The notes: generated by a model from the letters alone, not told the origin. Numbered from the stretch's first letter, positions 48,127-56,715 are shown. The stretch: DNA of 64,000 nucleotides from Arcobacter cloacae (GCF_013201935.1 NZ_CP053833.1:2356001-2420000); one strand, 5' to 3'. A program made the numbers and translations.

Positions 48127-49422
48127 TTATTTATTCATAATTATTAAACTTTTCAAGATTGCTAATGAAGTATTCAATTGATTATCTTCCAACAAGTCTT
48201 CACCTGTAATTACTTTTTTTGTCTCATCATCTAGTATTTTTTCTTCTTTTTTTACATCATCTACTTTTTCAAGTTCTCCTTCAAGATGTTTTTTTAAGTC
48301 AGCTTCTTTTATCTTAAATTTATCATCTTCATTTTGAGTAACTTTTCCAGCATGAACAATAACATCAGGTGTCACACCTATTGCTTGAATAGTTCTTCCA
48401 CTTGGTAAATAATATTTTGCAATTGTAAGCTTAATATTTTCACTTCTATCATTTTCTATTGGTAATACAGCTTGAACTGAACCTTTACCGAATGTTTTTT
48501 CACCTATAACAATTGCTCTTTTATGGTCTTGTAACGAACCACTTACAATTTCAGAAGCTGATGCTGAACCTTCATTTACAAGAACAACTAAAGGTAGTTT
48601 TGATTTAGTATTAAAAGCTGAAGCTTCAAATTTTTCTTCATCTTCAGCAGTTCTACCTTTTTGAGAAACTATAACACCCTTATCCACAAATAAATCTACA
48701 ACACCTATTGCTTGATTTAGTAATCCTCCTGGATTATTTCTTAAATCTAAAATAAATCCTTTTGCATTTTTATTTTCATTTATTATTTTTTCTAAATCTT
48801 CAGTAACTTTTGTATCAAAACTTGAAACTCTTAAATATATTACATCTTCATTTTCAATAGTTTTAGAAAATACTGATTGAATTTTTATAATATCTCTTTT
48901 CATTTTTATTTCAAGAGGTTTTAACTCACCTTTTCTAACAACAGTAATTGTAATATCAGTTTTTGGTTCACCTCTCATTAAATTAACAGCTTCATCTAAT
49001 GTCATACCAATAGTTGATGTCTCATTTATCTTTAAAATAATATCTCCTGATTTTACACCTGCTTTAAATGCTGGAGTATCATCTATTGGAGATATAACTG
49101 TTAGTGCACCATCTCTCATACCAACTGTTATTCCAAGTCCTCCAAACTCACCTTTTGTTTGAATATTCATCTCTTTTGAAGCTTTTTTATCAAGATAACT
49201 CGAATGAGCATCTAACTCTTGCATTAGACCTTTCAATGCTTTATCAACTATTTCTTGTAATTTTATGTCATCAACATAATACTTTTCAACTGTACCAATA
49301 ACTTTTGTTAATTTAGACAAAGATTCAAATCTTGTCTGTTCTGGTTGAGCAATTTCTTCTTTTGAAAATGCAGACTGTGATAAAAATAACGCTATGGTTG
49401 AAGTCAATAATAATCTATTCAT
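48127..49422 (-). CDS. ctpA: C-terminal processing peptidase (S41 family)
   Basis: 431 residues from the chosen start at 49422, which gives a clean signal peptide (MNRLLLTSTIALFLSQSAFS). An upstream in-frame start at 49464 adds 14 residues that would spoil it. The PDZ domain (FGGLGITVGMRDGALTVISPIDDTPAF and so on) is at about 85-165, and the catalytic Ser-Lys dyad is in VLVNEGSASASEIVSGSLQDHKRAIVIGEKTFGKGSVQ. It is a periplasmic protease. The C-terminal tail is charged and probably helical. Confidence 0.94.
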   Translation of the reverse strand: MNRLLLTSTIALFLSQSAFSKEEIAQPEQTRFESLSKLTKVIGTVEKYYVDDIKLQEIVDKALKGLMQELDAHSSYLDKKASKEMNIQTKGEFGGLGITVGMRDGALTVISPIDDTPAFKAGVKSGDIILKINETSTIGMTLDEAVNLMRGEPKTDITITVVRKGELKPLEIKMKRDIIKIQSVFSKTIENEDVIYLRVSSFDTKVTEDLEKIINENKNAKGFILDLRNNPGGLLNQAIGVVDLFVDKGVIVSQKGRTAEDEEKFEASAFNTKSKLPLVVLVNEGSASASEIVSGSLQDHKRAIVIGEKTFGKGSVQAVLPIENDRSENIKLTIAKYYLPSGRTIQAIGVTPDVIVHAGKVTQNEDDKFKIKEADLKKHLEGELEKVDDVKKEEKILDDETKKVITGEDLLEDNQLNTSLAILKSLIIMNK

Positions 49423-49535
49423 ATCTTTAATAACCTTTGAAATTTGTAGAAAAAAATTATACAAAAAAGTTTATAAAAGTAAGATTTTATTAAAAATTTT
49501 GTAACATATCAATTAGTTTAGTAAAAGGTCATAAA

Positions 49536-50114
49536 ATGAGTATAAAAGAAAATGTTGATTATGTTAAAAATGAACTAACAAGTGAAGAAAAATTTCTTGA
49601 AAACTTTGTAAAAGGGGAAAGATTTTTTAAAAAATATAAAATTGCAATTTTTGCGTTTATTGCAATTATTGTAATAGGTTCAATTTCTTACGTGATTAAA
49701 AAAAACATTGATGAGACAAATAAATTTGAAGCAAATATAGCTCTTAATAATTTTTTAAAAACAGGTGATGAAAAATCACTTTTAGAAATCAAAGAGAAAG
49801 ATAAAAAACTTTATGAAGTTGCACTTTTTATTCAAAGTAAGAAAGATTTTAAACCAGCTGAAATCAATCTTCCTTTCTTAAAGGAATTATCTAAATATCA
49901 AATGGCTTTAGCAAACAATAACATAGATGAATTAAATAATCTAGCACTACAAAATGATTTTTTATTAAAAGAGTTTGCAATTTTTAATAAAGCTCTTATT
50001 TTGACAAAAGAAGGAAAATTTGAAGAAGCAAGAACAGCTTTACAACAAATTTCAGAAACTTCAAAAGCTTCTGAACTTGCTAATTTATTAAAACACTATT
50101 TACTTACTAAATAA
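49536..50114 (+). CDS. YfgM-like membrane protein with a periplasmic TPR-type domain
   Basis: 192 residues. The N-terminus is cytosolic and charged, and one membrane helix is at about 35-54 (IAIFAFIAIIVIGSISYVIK). The remainder is helical with TPR-like repeats (KTGDEKSLLEIKEKDKKLYEVALF, LKEFAIFNKALILTKEGKFEEARTAL). Topology and size match YfgM of E. coli, which is encoded beside bamB and works with it. Here a BamB-like gene lies nine bases downstream. Confidence 0.7.
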   Translation: MSIKENVDYVKNELTSEEKFLENFVKGERFFKKYKIAIFAFIAIIVIGSISYVIKKNIDETNKFEANIALNNFLKTGDEKSLLEIKEKDKKLYEVALFIQSKKDFKPAEINLPFLKELSKYQMALANNNIDELNNLALQNDFLLKEFAIFNKALILTKEGKFEEARTALQQISETSKASELANLLKHYLLTK

Positions 50115-50123
50115 GGAAAAAAC

Positions 50124-51107
50124 ATGAAGTATATATTAATTTCGTTATCAGCTCTATTTTTATTTGCTGGTTGTTCTGGTAAAAAATATTATGAACCAGA
50201 AAAAACTAGTAGTAATATTGAACTAAATAAAGAATCTTTAGGTTCAAATATAAAATCAATAAATAAAATTGGTGCAACATTAAATGATCATAGAGTAATC
50301 ACAAAAGAAGGTATTTCAAGTTTTGAACTTCCTAAGGGATTTGAATTTATAAATCTTACAAATGATGGAAAGATAATTGCAACAAATTATATTGACAAGA
50401 TTTTGATTGGTAATGAAGAAAAAGTTGTAAAAGATGTTGTAGTTGCAGCATCAGTAAAAGATAACAAATTAGCACTTATTTATTCTAATAATACAATTGA
50501 ATTAATTGATATGAATACAAATAAAACTCTATTTAAAGAGTATTCAACTCTATCTTTAGCCAATGACACAAGAATAACAAATCCATATTTTATGGGTAAT
50601 TTAATTCTGTTTCCTACTTTAAACGGTAAGGTTATTATTGTATCTGCTTTAAATAATGAATCTGTAAAAAATATTGCAGTTGATCCTGATAATGAATTTA
50701 ATAATATTATTTCACTAAATGTAATTGAATCAACTCAAACTTTGATTGTTGCAAGTCCTAATAAAATTGTTTCAATTTCACCAAAAGAGATTTTATCTAA
50801 ATCATACGATTTAAGAGATATTATAGTTAGGGATAAAGATGTTTATATTGCTACTATAGATGGTCAAGTTATTAAGCTTACAGCCAATTTAGAAGAGGTT
50901 TCTAAGAAAAAATATAAATATGCAAAAATTCATGCTCTAGCTTTTAGTGATTCATTATATGCAATTGAATCGCAAGGTTACTTAATAAATATAAGTGATG
51001 ATTTCAATTCAGATACGGTTTATAAATTTAGTTTTGATAATGAAGAAAGAATGATTGCAATAGGGAATAGAGTATATTTTGGTTCAAAATATATAACTCT
51101 TCCATAA
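50124..51107 (+). CDS. BamB-like beta-propeller lipoprotein
   Basis: 327 residues. The lipoprotein signal ends LFAGCS (lipidated Cys18). The mature protein is a run of short beta strands with PQQ-propeller-like repeats (GKIIATNYIDKILIGN, LIFPTLNGKVIIVSAL, DVYIATIDGQVIKLTA, YAIESQGYLINISDD). It resembles BamB of the outer-membrane assembly complex. The family call is by repeat pattern and pairing with the YfgM-like gene. Confidence 0.7.
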   Translation: MKYILISLSALFLFAGCSGKKYYEPEKTSSNIELNKESLGSNIKSINKIGATLNDHRVITKEGISSFELPKGFEFINLTNDGKIIATNYIDKILIGNEEKVVKDVVVAASVKDNKLALIYSNNTIELIDMNTNKTLFKEYSTLSLANDTRITNPYFMGNLILFPTLNGKVIIVSALNNESVKNIAVDPDNEFNNIISLNVIESTQTLIVASPNKIVSISPKEILSKSYDLRDIIVRDKDVYIATIDGQVIKLTANLEEVSKKKYKYAKIHALAFSDSLYAIESQGYLINISDDFNSDTVYKFSFDNEERMIAIGNRVYFGSKYITLP

Positions 51108-51111
51108 AAAA

Positions 51112-51133
51112 AGTAAGTCTTTTAAGACTTACT
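51112..51133 (-). terminator. Terminator after truD
   Basis: AGTAAGTCTT (51112-51121) pairs with AAGACTTACT (51124-51133). Reading leftward the stem ends in seven T, so it best serves truD, whose stop is at 51147. It also follows the convergent BamB-like gene. Confidence 0.85.
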
Positions 51134-51146
51134 AAATAACTAGAGA

Positions 51147-52145
51147 TTAAGAAAAATTTCTATTTGCTAAATACTCAACCAAAACAGTTGCATAAGAGCC
51201 TTTTGGTAAAATAAAATCTAAAGTACAAATATTTTTTGAAGCATCATATTTACAAGTTATATTTTTAGGATATACAATAGCTTCTCTTCTATAACCTTTT
51301 TCTTGAATATAAACATCATCATATTTACTTTCAATCTTAAGAGCCTCTCCCATTGCCTTAAAAACTTTTCTTCCTGGTAAAAGTCCTGTTGGAGTAATTT
51401 TCTGAGCTTTAAAATCATTCAAAATATTTTGAGTTATTGCTTTTGGTGTAAATATTTTATTTTTTTCTAAATCTAAAAAAATATCTCCATCAAGTAATGC
51501 AAACTCTTCTTTTGAAATAGCAAGTCTTTCAACAAGCCAAGCATTAAAAAAACTACTTTGATATGCTGAAATTAACATCTTAGATAATTTCTTATCTTTA
51601 ACTATCTCTTCACCATAAACTACAGCTTTAGCTTTTTCAAAATTTTCAACAACTTCTTTTCCAAATCTTTGATAACCAAAGTAATTTGGAATTCCATTTT
51701 TTAAGATAATTTTAATAATCTTTTGAATGTGATTAACATCTGGAATTTCTACATTGTGTAGATTTATTTTAAATCTATTTCCCTCTAAATCACCGATGTT
51801 TAATTTCTCATTATGTAAAAAAGTTTCTAAAATTTCTATTTTTTTATTTCTAAAAAGTTTAATCTCTTTTGAATATTTTTTTGGAATACTTATATACTGA
51901 GTTGTAGTAGCTCTTTTATCTTTTAAACCAGCATACCCTATCTCATTTGAGTAAACACCCAAGAACTTCGCTAATCTATCGATTAACTCCCAAGTGTCAC
52001 AATTGGTTTTTCTAATTTTTAATATAAGAAAGCTTCCATTTAAAGAGAATTTTATAGGTTGTTCTTCAACAATAAAATCCTCTTCATTTTGAACAAATTT
52101 AAAATTTAAAATTTTGTCATTTAATGGATAAACTCTTTTTATCAA
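51147..52145 (-). CDS. truD: tRNA pseudouridine(13) synthase TruD
   Basis: 332 residues. EIGYAGLKDKRATTTQYISIPKK contains the catalytic aspartate of TruD, and GIPNYFGYQRFGKEVVENFEKA is a second signature; AYQSSFFNAWLVERL is the third. It makes pseudouridine at tRNA position 13. The ATG overlaps the end of the DksA-like gene by four bases. Confidence 0.95.
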   Translation of the reverse strand: MIKRVYPLNDKILNFKFVQNEEDFIVEEQPIKFSLNGSFLILKIRKTNCDTWELIDRLAKFLGVYSNEIGYAGLKDKRATTTQYISIPKKYSKEIKLFRNKKIEILETFLHNEKLNIGDLEGNRFKINLHNVEIPDVNHIQKIIKIILKNGIPNYFGYQRFGKEVVENFEKAKAVVYGEEIVKDKKLSKMLISAYQSSFFNAWLVERLAISKEEFALLDGDIFLDLEKNKIFTPKAITQNILNDFKAQKITPTGLLPGRKVFKAMGEALKIESKYDDVYIQEKGYRREAIVYPKNITCKYDASKNICTLDFILPKGSYATVLVEYLANRNFS

Positions 52146-52513
52146 TTTTTTGCTCTTTTCACAAATTCATGCTCATATACTGTTCTGCACTCTGTACAAA
52201 ATTTTGCAAATGGTTTTGCTTTTAATCTTCCTAAAGGAATTACAACTCCACACATATCGCAAATACCATAAGTTCCAGCTGCTATTTTTTTAAGCGATTC
52301 TTCTATTTGATTTAATTCATCTAATTGATGATTTGCAATCATACCTTCAGTAAATGAATCACTCACAAGTTCTGCATAATCTAAATCATCATTTATATCT
52401 TGCTCTTTTAATTGGTCAATATTAGCTCTGCTATTATTTATATTATTTAAAATACTAACTTTTCTCTCAAGTAAAATTTGTTTTAGTTCATCAATTTGAC
52501 TTTTATTTGGCAT
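52142..52513 (-). CDS. dksA: DksA/TraR-type RNA polymerase-binding zinc-finger protein
   Basis: 123 residues. The four zinc cysteines are C85, C88, C106 and C109, in GICDMCGVVIPLGRLKAKPFAKFCTEC. The coiled-coil tip motif D-x-x-D-x-A appears in INDDLDYAEL at residues 42-47, as in true DksA. It modulates RNA polymerase with ppGpp in the stringent response. It lies upstream of truD with a four-base overlap. Confidence 0.92.
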   Translation of the reverse strand: MPNKSQIDELKQILLERKVSILNNINNSRANIDQLKEQDINDDLDYAELVSDSFTEGMIANHQLDELNQIEESLKKIAAGTYGICDMCGVVIPLGRLKAKPFAKFCTECRTVYEHEFVKRAKN

Positions 52514-52674
52514 ACTCTCTCCTTAAATATTCGCGCAATTATATACTTTTTATCTTATATAACATATTAAGCCTCTTATAAGCTTCGATTTTATGGGAGT
52601 ATTCTCACTAAATAATAATATTTTAAATCACTAAAATATCAGTTTTTTAACTATTAATTAACATAAAATAGATA

Positions 52675-52680
52675 CAATAT
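52675..52680 (+). promoter_or_regulatory. Candidate -10 box for the 52704-55752 operon
   Basis: TACAAT at 52675-52680, within AGATACAATATT, lies 29 bases before the apparent ATT start at 52704. The 190 bases between it and the DksA-like gene are otherwise AT-rich without visible genes. Confidence 0.4.
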
Positions 52681-52703
52681 TTTTTATTCAAAAGGAGTTT
52701 AAT

Positions 52704-52955
52704 ATTACAGCACTATCTAAAAAATTTATAGTTTTAATTTTTTTATTAATTTCTATTTTTTTATATCTTTTTTTAATTTATTCAAATAACGACAGAAACA
52801 ATAATTCAAAAATCAGTGCAATTACAAAACTACCAAATATATCTTTTTCAAACAATTTATTCGAACCTAGAATAAAAGAGTATAAAGATGATTCTACAAA
52901 ATTATATTTTGTACCTTTTCAAATCTCTTATTTGGATTTTACTTATGAAAAATAG
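52704..52955 (+). CDS. Small membrane-anchored protein with an apparent ATT start codon
   Basis: A perfect ribosome-binding site, AAAGGAG (52691-52697), sits six bases before ATT at 52704. The frame then runs 83 codons to TAG at 52953-52955, with no in-frame ATG or GTG after the ATT and only a late TTG. It encodes a helix of about 20 hydrophobic residues (FIVLIFLLISIFLYLFLIYS) and a periplasmic tail with ISFSNNLFEPRIKEYKDD and VPFQISYLDFTYEK. Its stop overlaps the permease start by 11 bases. It is thus the first gene of the ABC-type operon, perhaps its periplasmic adaptor. I recognise no family. Confidence 0.7.
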   Translation: MTALSKKFIVLIFLLISIFLYLFLIYSNNDRNNNSKISAITKLPNISFSNNLFEPRIKEYKDDSTKLYFVPFQISYLDFTYEK

Positions 52956-54123
52956 TGTATTTCTAAATTTTTTATTTTTACTATTAATTAAACATAAGTC
53001 AAAACATATTGCGATTTTCATTATTTCAATAATCATTGTTTTTTTATCAGCTTCTGTTTTATTTTTATCAAGTAGTTTAAAAAAAGAGATTTTTCAAACT
53101 TTAGAAAATCAAAATGATTTTATTATTCAAAAAATAAATAATGGAAAAGTTATTGATATTCCAACTTCATGGATTGAAGATTTTTCTTTAATAAATGGTA
53201 TTTCAAAAATCGAGCAAAGAGTTTATGGTTCTTACTATTTTATGCCAGAAAATGTTTATTTTACTATTGTTGGGGTTGATTTATTTGAAGAACATACCAA
53301 TAAAAATATAAAAGAACTTCTTAATATTTTAAATATCTCTGATTTTTTAGAACAAGATTCTATGTTAATTGGAAATGGTGTAAAAAAACTTTTTGATAAA
53401 TATCACTATTTTGATTCTTATGATTTTAAATTATTTAATAAAGATATAAAAAATGTAAAAATATTTAAAGATTTACCAAAAGAGATGAATTTAGTTGCAA
53501 ATGATTTAATAATTATGGACATAACTCTTGCAAAAGAGATTTTAAATATAAAACAGAACGAATCTTCAGATATAGTGTTAAATGTGCCAAATGATTTAGA
53601 AAAACAAAATATAAAAGAACAATTATTATTAAAACACTCAAATATAAGAATTTTAGAAAAAGAAGATTTGAAAAAAATGTATGAAAATATGTTTAACTAC
53701 AAAGGTGGAATTTTTCTAATTCTTTTTATTGTTGTACTATTTACTTTTGTATTGATTTTATATCAAAGATATTCAATGATTAGTTCAAATGATAAAAGAG
53801 AAATTGGTATTTTAAAAGCTGTTGGTTGGAGTATTAAAGATATTATTAAACTAAAAATTATGGAAAATTTTTTAGTTGCTTTCATAGCATTTTTAGTAGG
53901 AATTATTATTTCATATATCTTTGTTTTTATTTTAAATGCACCTTTATTAAGAAATATATTCATAGGTTTTTCAAATATACAAAATGATTTTACAATCTTT
54001 ACGAATATTGAAATTAGCACTTTAATCACACTATTTCTATTTTTTATGATTCCTTTCTTAAGTGCTGTGTTAATTCCTGTTTGGAAAATTGCTATTATTG
54101 ATTCTACAAAGAGTATGAAATGA
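52945..54123 (+). CDS. FtsX/MacB-type ABC transporter permease
   Basis: 392 residues from the ATG at 52945; an in-frame ATG at 52888 would add 19 residues that lie over the small upstream gene. There is one N-terminal helix (about 20-42), a periplasmic domain of about 200 residues, and three helices in the C-terminal part. The cytosolic loop SSNDKREIGILKAVGWSIKDIIKLKIMENFLVAF is the FtsX coupling helix. Such permeases extract lipoproteins or lipids or transmit force across the membrane. Its stop overlaps the ATPase start (ATGA). Confidence 0.88.
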   Translation: MKNSVFLNFLFLLLIKHKSKHIAIFIISIIIVFLSASVLFLSSSLKKEIFQTLENQNDFIIQKINNGKVIDIPTSWIEDFSLINGISKIEQRVYGSYYFMPENVYFTIVGVDLFEEHTNKNIKELLNILNISDFLEQDSMLIGNGVKKLFDKYHYFDSYDFKLFNKDIKNVKIFKDLPKEMNLVANDLIIMDITLAKEILNIKQNESSDIVLNVPNDLEKQNIKEQLLLKHSNIRILEKEDLKKMYENMFNYKGGIFLILFIVVLFTFVLILYQRYSMISSNDKREIGILKAVGWSIKDIIKLKIMENFLVAFIAFLVGIIISYIFVFILNAPLLRNIFIGFSNIQNDFTIFTNIEISTLITLFLFFMIPFLSAVLIPVWKIAIIDSTKSMK

Positions 54124-54791
54124 TAAAAATAAAAAATTTAAATAAACTATTTTATGAAAACAGTAAAAAAGAGTTTTATGCACTAAAAGATATAAATTTA
54201 GAGATTCAAACTTCTTCTTTTGTTGTCCTAAAAGGAGTTAGTGGAAGTGGGAAATCTACTTTACTTTCATTAATTGCAACAATGGATAAACCAACAAGTG
54301 GAGAGATTATAATAGATAATGAAAGTGTTGCAAAACTTCCTGATTTACACAGCTCTAACTTTAGAGCTAAAAAAATAGGTTTTATTTTCCAATCATATAA
54401 TCTATTTAACGAATTAAGTGTAAAAGATAATATTTCCATTCCACTTATTCCCCTAGGATACTCTCAAAAACAAATAGATGAAAAAGTTTTAAAAAGTTTA
54501 GAAATTGCAAATATTTCCCACAAAAAAGAGGAATTAGTATTAAATCTTTCAGGTGGAGAAAAACAAAGATGCGCAATAGCAAGAGCTTTAGTGAATGATT
54601 CAAATATTATTCTTTGTGATGAGCCAACTGCAAATTTAGATTATGATAACTCTATTAGATTTATAGAAACCCTAAAAGAATTAAAAAAACTTAATAAAAC
54701 TATTATTGTAGCCACGCACGACCCTATTTTTGATAATCTTGATTTTGTTGATAAAATTATAAATATAAAAAATGGAATAATTTGTGAATAA
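54120..54791 (+). CDS. LolD/MacB-type ABC transporter ATPase
   Basis: 223 residues. Walker A is GVSGSGKSTLLSLIATMDKPTSG, the Q-loop is IFQSYNLFNELSVKDNI, the signature is LNLSGGEKQRCAIARAL, Walker B is NIILCDEPTANLD, and the H-loop is IIVATHD. It pairs with the FtsX-type permease. It overlaps the eight-helix membrane protein gene by eight bases. Confidence 0.94.
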   Translation: MIKIKNLNKLFYENSKKEFYALKDINLEIQTSSFVVLKGVSGSGKSTLLSLIATMDKPTSGEIIIDNESVAKLPDLHSSNFRAKKIGFIFQSYNLFNELSVKDNISIPLIPLGYSQKQIDEKVLKSLEIANISHKKEELVLNLSGGEKQRCAIARALVNDSNIILCDEPTANLDYDNSIRFIETLKELKKLNKTIIVATHDPIFDNLDFVDKIINIKNGIICE

Positions 54792-55752
54792 TATACTTTT
54801 TTCAAACGAAGTAATTATATTTTTGTTTGTTCAAATAATTCTATTTATTTTATTGGCTATTGCATTTTATTTTTCGATTTCTATTATAAAAAATTGGGAT
54901 TTTACTAAAACAACAAATAAACAATACAAACTTGAAAAAACTTCATATCTTGTAATTTTAATAATTAGTTTTACGTTAATTGTAAAAATCTTTTTATTTC
55001 CATATTTTGCTTATAGTTTAGATAATTTATCAAATATTGTTCCAGGTGCTATGTGTGCTGCTGGAATTGTAGGGGCAAATGAATTCGGACAAATAAATCT
55101 TTTTCTAAAAATTTTAATTCTATTTTTTATTGGTATTTGGCTAATTATAAATTCCCTTGATTTAAAAGAAAAAACCTATCCATACACAAAGAAAAAATAT
55201 CTTTTATACGTTTTTATTTTCATATTATCAATTCTTGAGTTATTCCTAGATTTCTCATTTTTAAATAATATATCTTTAAAAGAGCCTGTTATGTGCTGTT
55301 CTGTGATATTTGGTGTAAATAATACAGAAACAAAAATTCCTTTTGATTTATCTATAAATACATTATTGATAGTTTTTTATCTTTTATATTTATTGACTAT
55401 TTTTTTAAATCTTCAAAAATTATCTTTTTTAAATCTTATTACTAACTTTATGTTTTTATATATAGGATATTATGCGGTAACTTACTTCTTTTCAACTTAT
55501 ATATATCAACTTCCTACTCATCAATGTCCTTTTTGTATGCTACAAAAAGAGTATTTTTTCATTGGATATCTTATTTGGGGAAGTTTATTTTTAGGAACTT
55601 TTTTTGGTATTTCAAGCTATATTCTAAAAATATCAATAAACAAAGATTTATTATATACCTATAAATACTCTTTTATCTTTAACTTGATTTTTGTTTTTTT
55701 ATGCTCTTTTTATGTGATTAGATACTATTTTGTAAATGGAGTATTTCTATAA
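54784..55752 (+). CDS. Eight-helix membrane protein with three periplasmic cysteine motifs
   Basis: 322 residues from a GTG start. Eight helices are predicted (about 9-34, 54-79, 105-124, 139-160, 190-211, 217-243, 257-282, 295-316). The loops at 80-104, 161-189 and 244-256 carry MCAAG (Cys91), MCCSV (Cys171, Cys172) and CPFC (Cys248, Cys251). The lysine-rich loops lie on the other side, so by the positive-inside rule all three face the periplasm. The first two resemble one another (P-x2-M-C-x3-I-x-G-x-N), and CPFC looks like a thioredoxin or DsbB-type redox centre. I infer a metal- or thiol-handling role with the ABC proteins. No family is recognised. Confidence 0.75.
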   Translation: MNNILFSNEVIIFLFVQIILFILLAIAFYFSISIIKNWDFTKTTNKQYKLEKTSYLVILIISFTLIVKIFLFPYFAYSLDNLSNIVPGAMCAAGIVGANEFGQINLFLKILILFFIGIWLIINSLDLKEKTYPYTKKKYLLYVFIFILSILELFLDFSFLNNISLKEPVMCCSVIFGVNNTETKIPFDLSINTLLIVFYLLYLLTIFLNLQKLSFLNLITNFMFLYIGYYAVTYFFSTYIYQLPTHQCPFCMLQKEYFFIGYLIWGSLFLGTFFGISSYILKISINKDLLYTYKYSFIFNLIFVFLCSFYVIRYYFVNGVFL

Positions 55753-55754
55753 TA

Positions 55755-55782
55755 ACCGTGTTAATATTTTTATTAACACGGT
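55755..55782. terminator. Perfect 12-bp hairpin between convergent genes
   Basis: ACCGTGTTAATA pairs with TATTAACACGGT around a TTTT loop. It lies just after the stop of the eight-helix membrane protein and 16 bases from the end of the leftward lipoprotein. No run of T follows in either direction, so it may terminate weakly or act as an RNA-stabilising stem. Confidence 0.55.
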
Positions 55783-55797
55783 AAAATAAAGTTTAAA

Positions 55798-56064
55798 TTA
55801 TTTAGTTTCTTCTTTAACTTCTTCTGCTTTAGTTTCTTCTGTAGCAGGAGTAGTCTCTTCTACTTTATTCTCTTCTGTTTTTTCTTCTACAACAGGAGCA
55901 TTCTCTTCAACTTTTGATTCTTCTTTTGTTGCCTCAGTTACTGGTGTTTCATCTTTTTTAACTTCTTGTGTAGCTTCTGTTTGAGTAACTGGTGCTTTTT
56001 TCTCTTCTGTACATCCTGTTAATAATGCTAATGCAACAGCTGTTCCTAATAAAATCTTTTTCAT
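55798..56064 (-). CDS. Acidic low-complexity lipoprotein
   Basis: 88 residues. The lipoprotein signal ends LLTGCT (lipidated Cys18). The mature part is almost entirely E, K, T, V, A and P in irregular repeats (TEATKEESKVEEN, VEEKTEENKVEETTP and the like), so it is probably disordered. It may be an abundant surface or periplasmic spacer. AAAGGAC precedes the start codon. No family is recognised beyond the lipobox. Confidence 0.7.
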   Translation of the reverse strand: MKKILLGTAVALALLTGCTEEKKAPVTQTEATQEVKKDETPVTEATKEESKVEENAPVVEEKTEENKVEETTPATEETKAEEVKEETK

Positions 56065-56194
56065 TTTTACGTCCTTTTTATTTTTTTGTTCATTTAAAAC
56101 AAGTGTGGAATATTACCAAATTAATAGTGTATTAATTGTGAATTTTTTTGATTTTTTTAAATTTTTACTTTTAGGGAATTTAAGTTTTAAAAAG

Positions 56195-56270
56195 TGGAGG
56201 AGGTAGTCGGACTCGAACCAACGCATGTCGGATTTGCAATCCGAGGCATTACCAGCTTTGCTATACCTCC
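56195..56270 (-). tRNA. tRNA-Cys (anticodon GCA)
   Basis: Read leftward, the seven-base acceptor stem GGAGGTA pairs with TACCTCC before T and an encoded CCA. The anticodon stem TCGGA/TCCGA encloses the loop TTGCAAA, giving anticodon GCA. The T-loop GTTCGAGTC is standard. Confidence 0.95.
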
Positions 56271-56338
56271 AACAGAAATGTATAGTCTAAGATAAACCAT
56301 TTAAAAAATAGAATGTTAGATGATTTAATAGATTAAAA

Positions 56339-56427
56339 TGGCAGAGAGCAAGGGATTCGAACCCTCGGAGGCTTTCACCTCGCCGGTTTTCAAAACCGGT
56401 ACAATCGACCAACTCTGTCAACTCTCT
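56339..56427 (-). tRNA. tRNA-Ser (anticodon TGA)
   Basis: About 89 nucleotides with the long variable arm of a class II tRNA (CGAGGTGAAAGCCTC). The anticodon stem CCGGT/ACCGG holds the loop TTTGAAA, giving anticodon TGA. The acceptor stem AGAGAGT pairs with GCTCTCT (one G-T wobble), then G and an encoded CCA. Confidence 0.93.
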
Positions 56428-56436
56428 ACACATATA

Positions 56437-56523
56437 TGGTGCGAATGGTGAGAATCGAACTCACACTCCGAAACCGGAACGGGATTTTAAGTCCCGCGCG
56501 TCTACCTATTCCGCCACACTCGC
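56437..56523 (-). tRNA. tRNA-Leu (anticodon TAA)
   Basis: About 87 nucleotides, class II. The anticodon stem CGGGA/TCCCG holds the loop CTTAAAA, giving anticodon TAA. The acceptor stem GCGAGTG pairs with CATTCGC, then A and an encoded CCA. It is the first of three tRNA genes read leftward (Leu, Ser, Cys). Confidence 0.94.
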
Positions 56524-56672
56524 ACATTTTTAGTAAGTCAATTTTAAGTTGTTCTACTTAAATTGGACTGGAATTATAATAGGTTTTTTTTTATTTGTCA
56601 AGACATTTTCTAATAAAATTCTAAATTTATAAAAAAATCTATATTTTAATAAAAATTGAACAGCAATAAATG

Positions 56673-56691
56673 TATAATTTAAAGATATAAT
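56673..56691 (+). promoter_or_regulatory. Two overlapping -10 boxes ahead of ilvD
   Basis: TATAAT occurs at 56673-56678 and at 56686-56691, 26 and 38 bases before the TTG start at 56716. Either could drive ilvD. AAAGGA at 56704-56709 is the ribosome-binding site. Confidence 0.55.
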
Positions 56692-56715
56692 TTATGCATA
56701 TTTAAAGGATTAAAA

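Noticed and set aside
49423-49464. A longer ctpA N-terminus
   Set aside because: The added 14 residues have charged and polar positions that spoil the signal peptide which starts cleanly at 49422.
55798-56064. Tandem DNA repeat in the acidic lipoprotein
   Set aside because: The protein is low in complexity, but the codon blocks are irregular and no fixed repeat unit can be defined.
56160-56530. Integration site at the tRNA cluster
   Set aside because: All three tRNA genes are intact, and no direct repeat, integrase or foreign-looking segment lies beside them.
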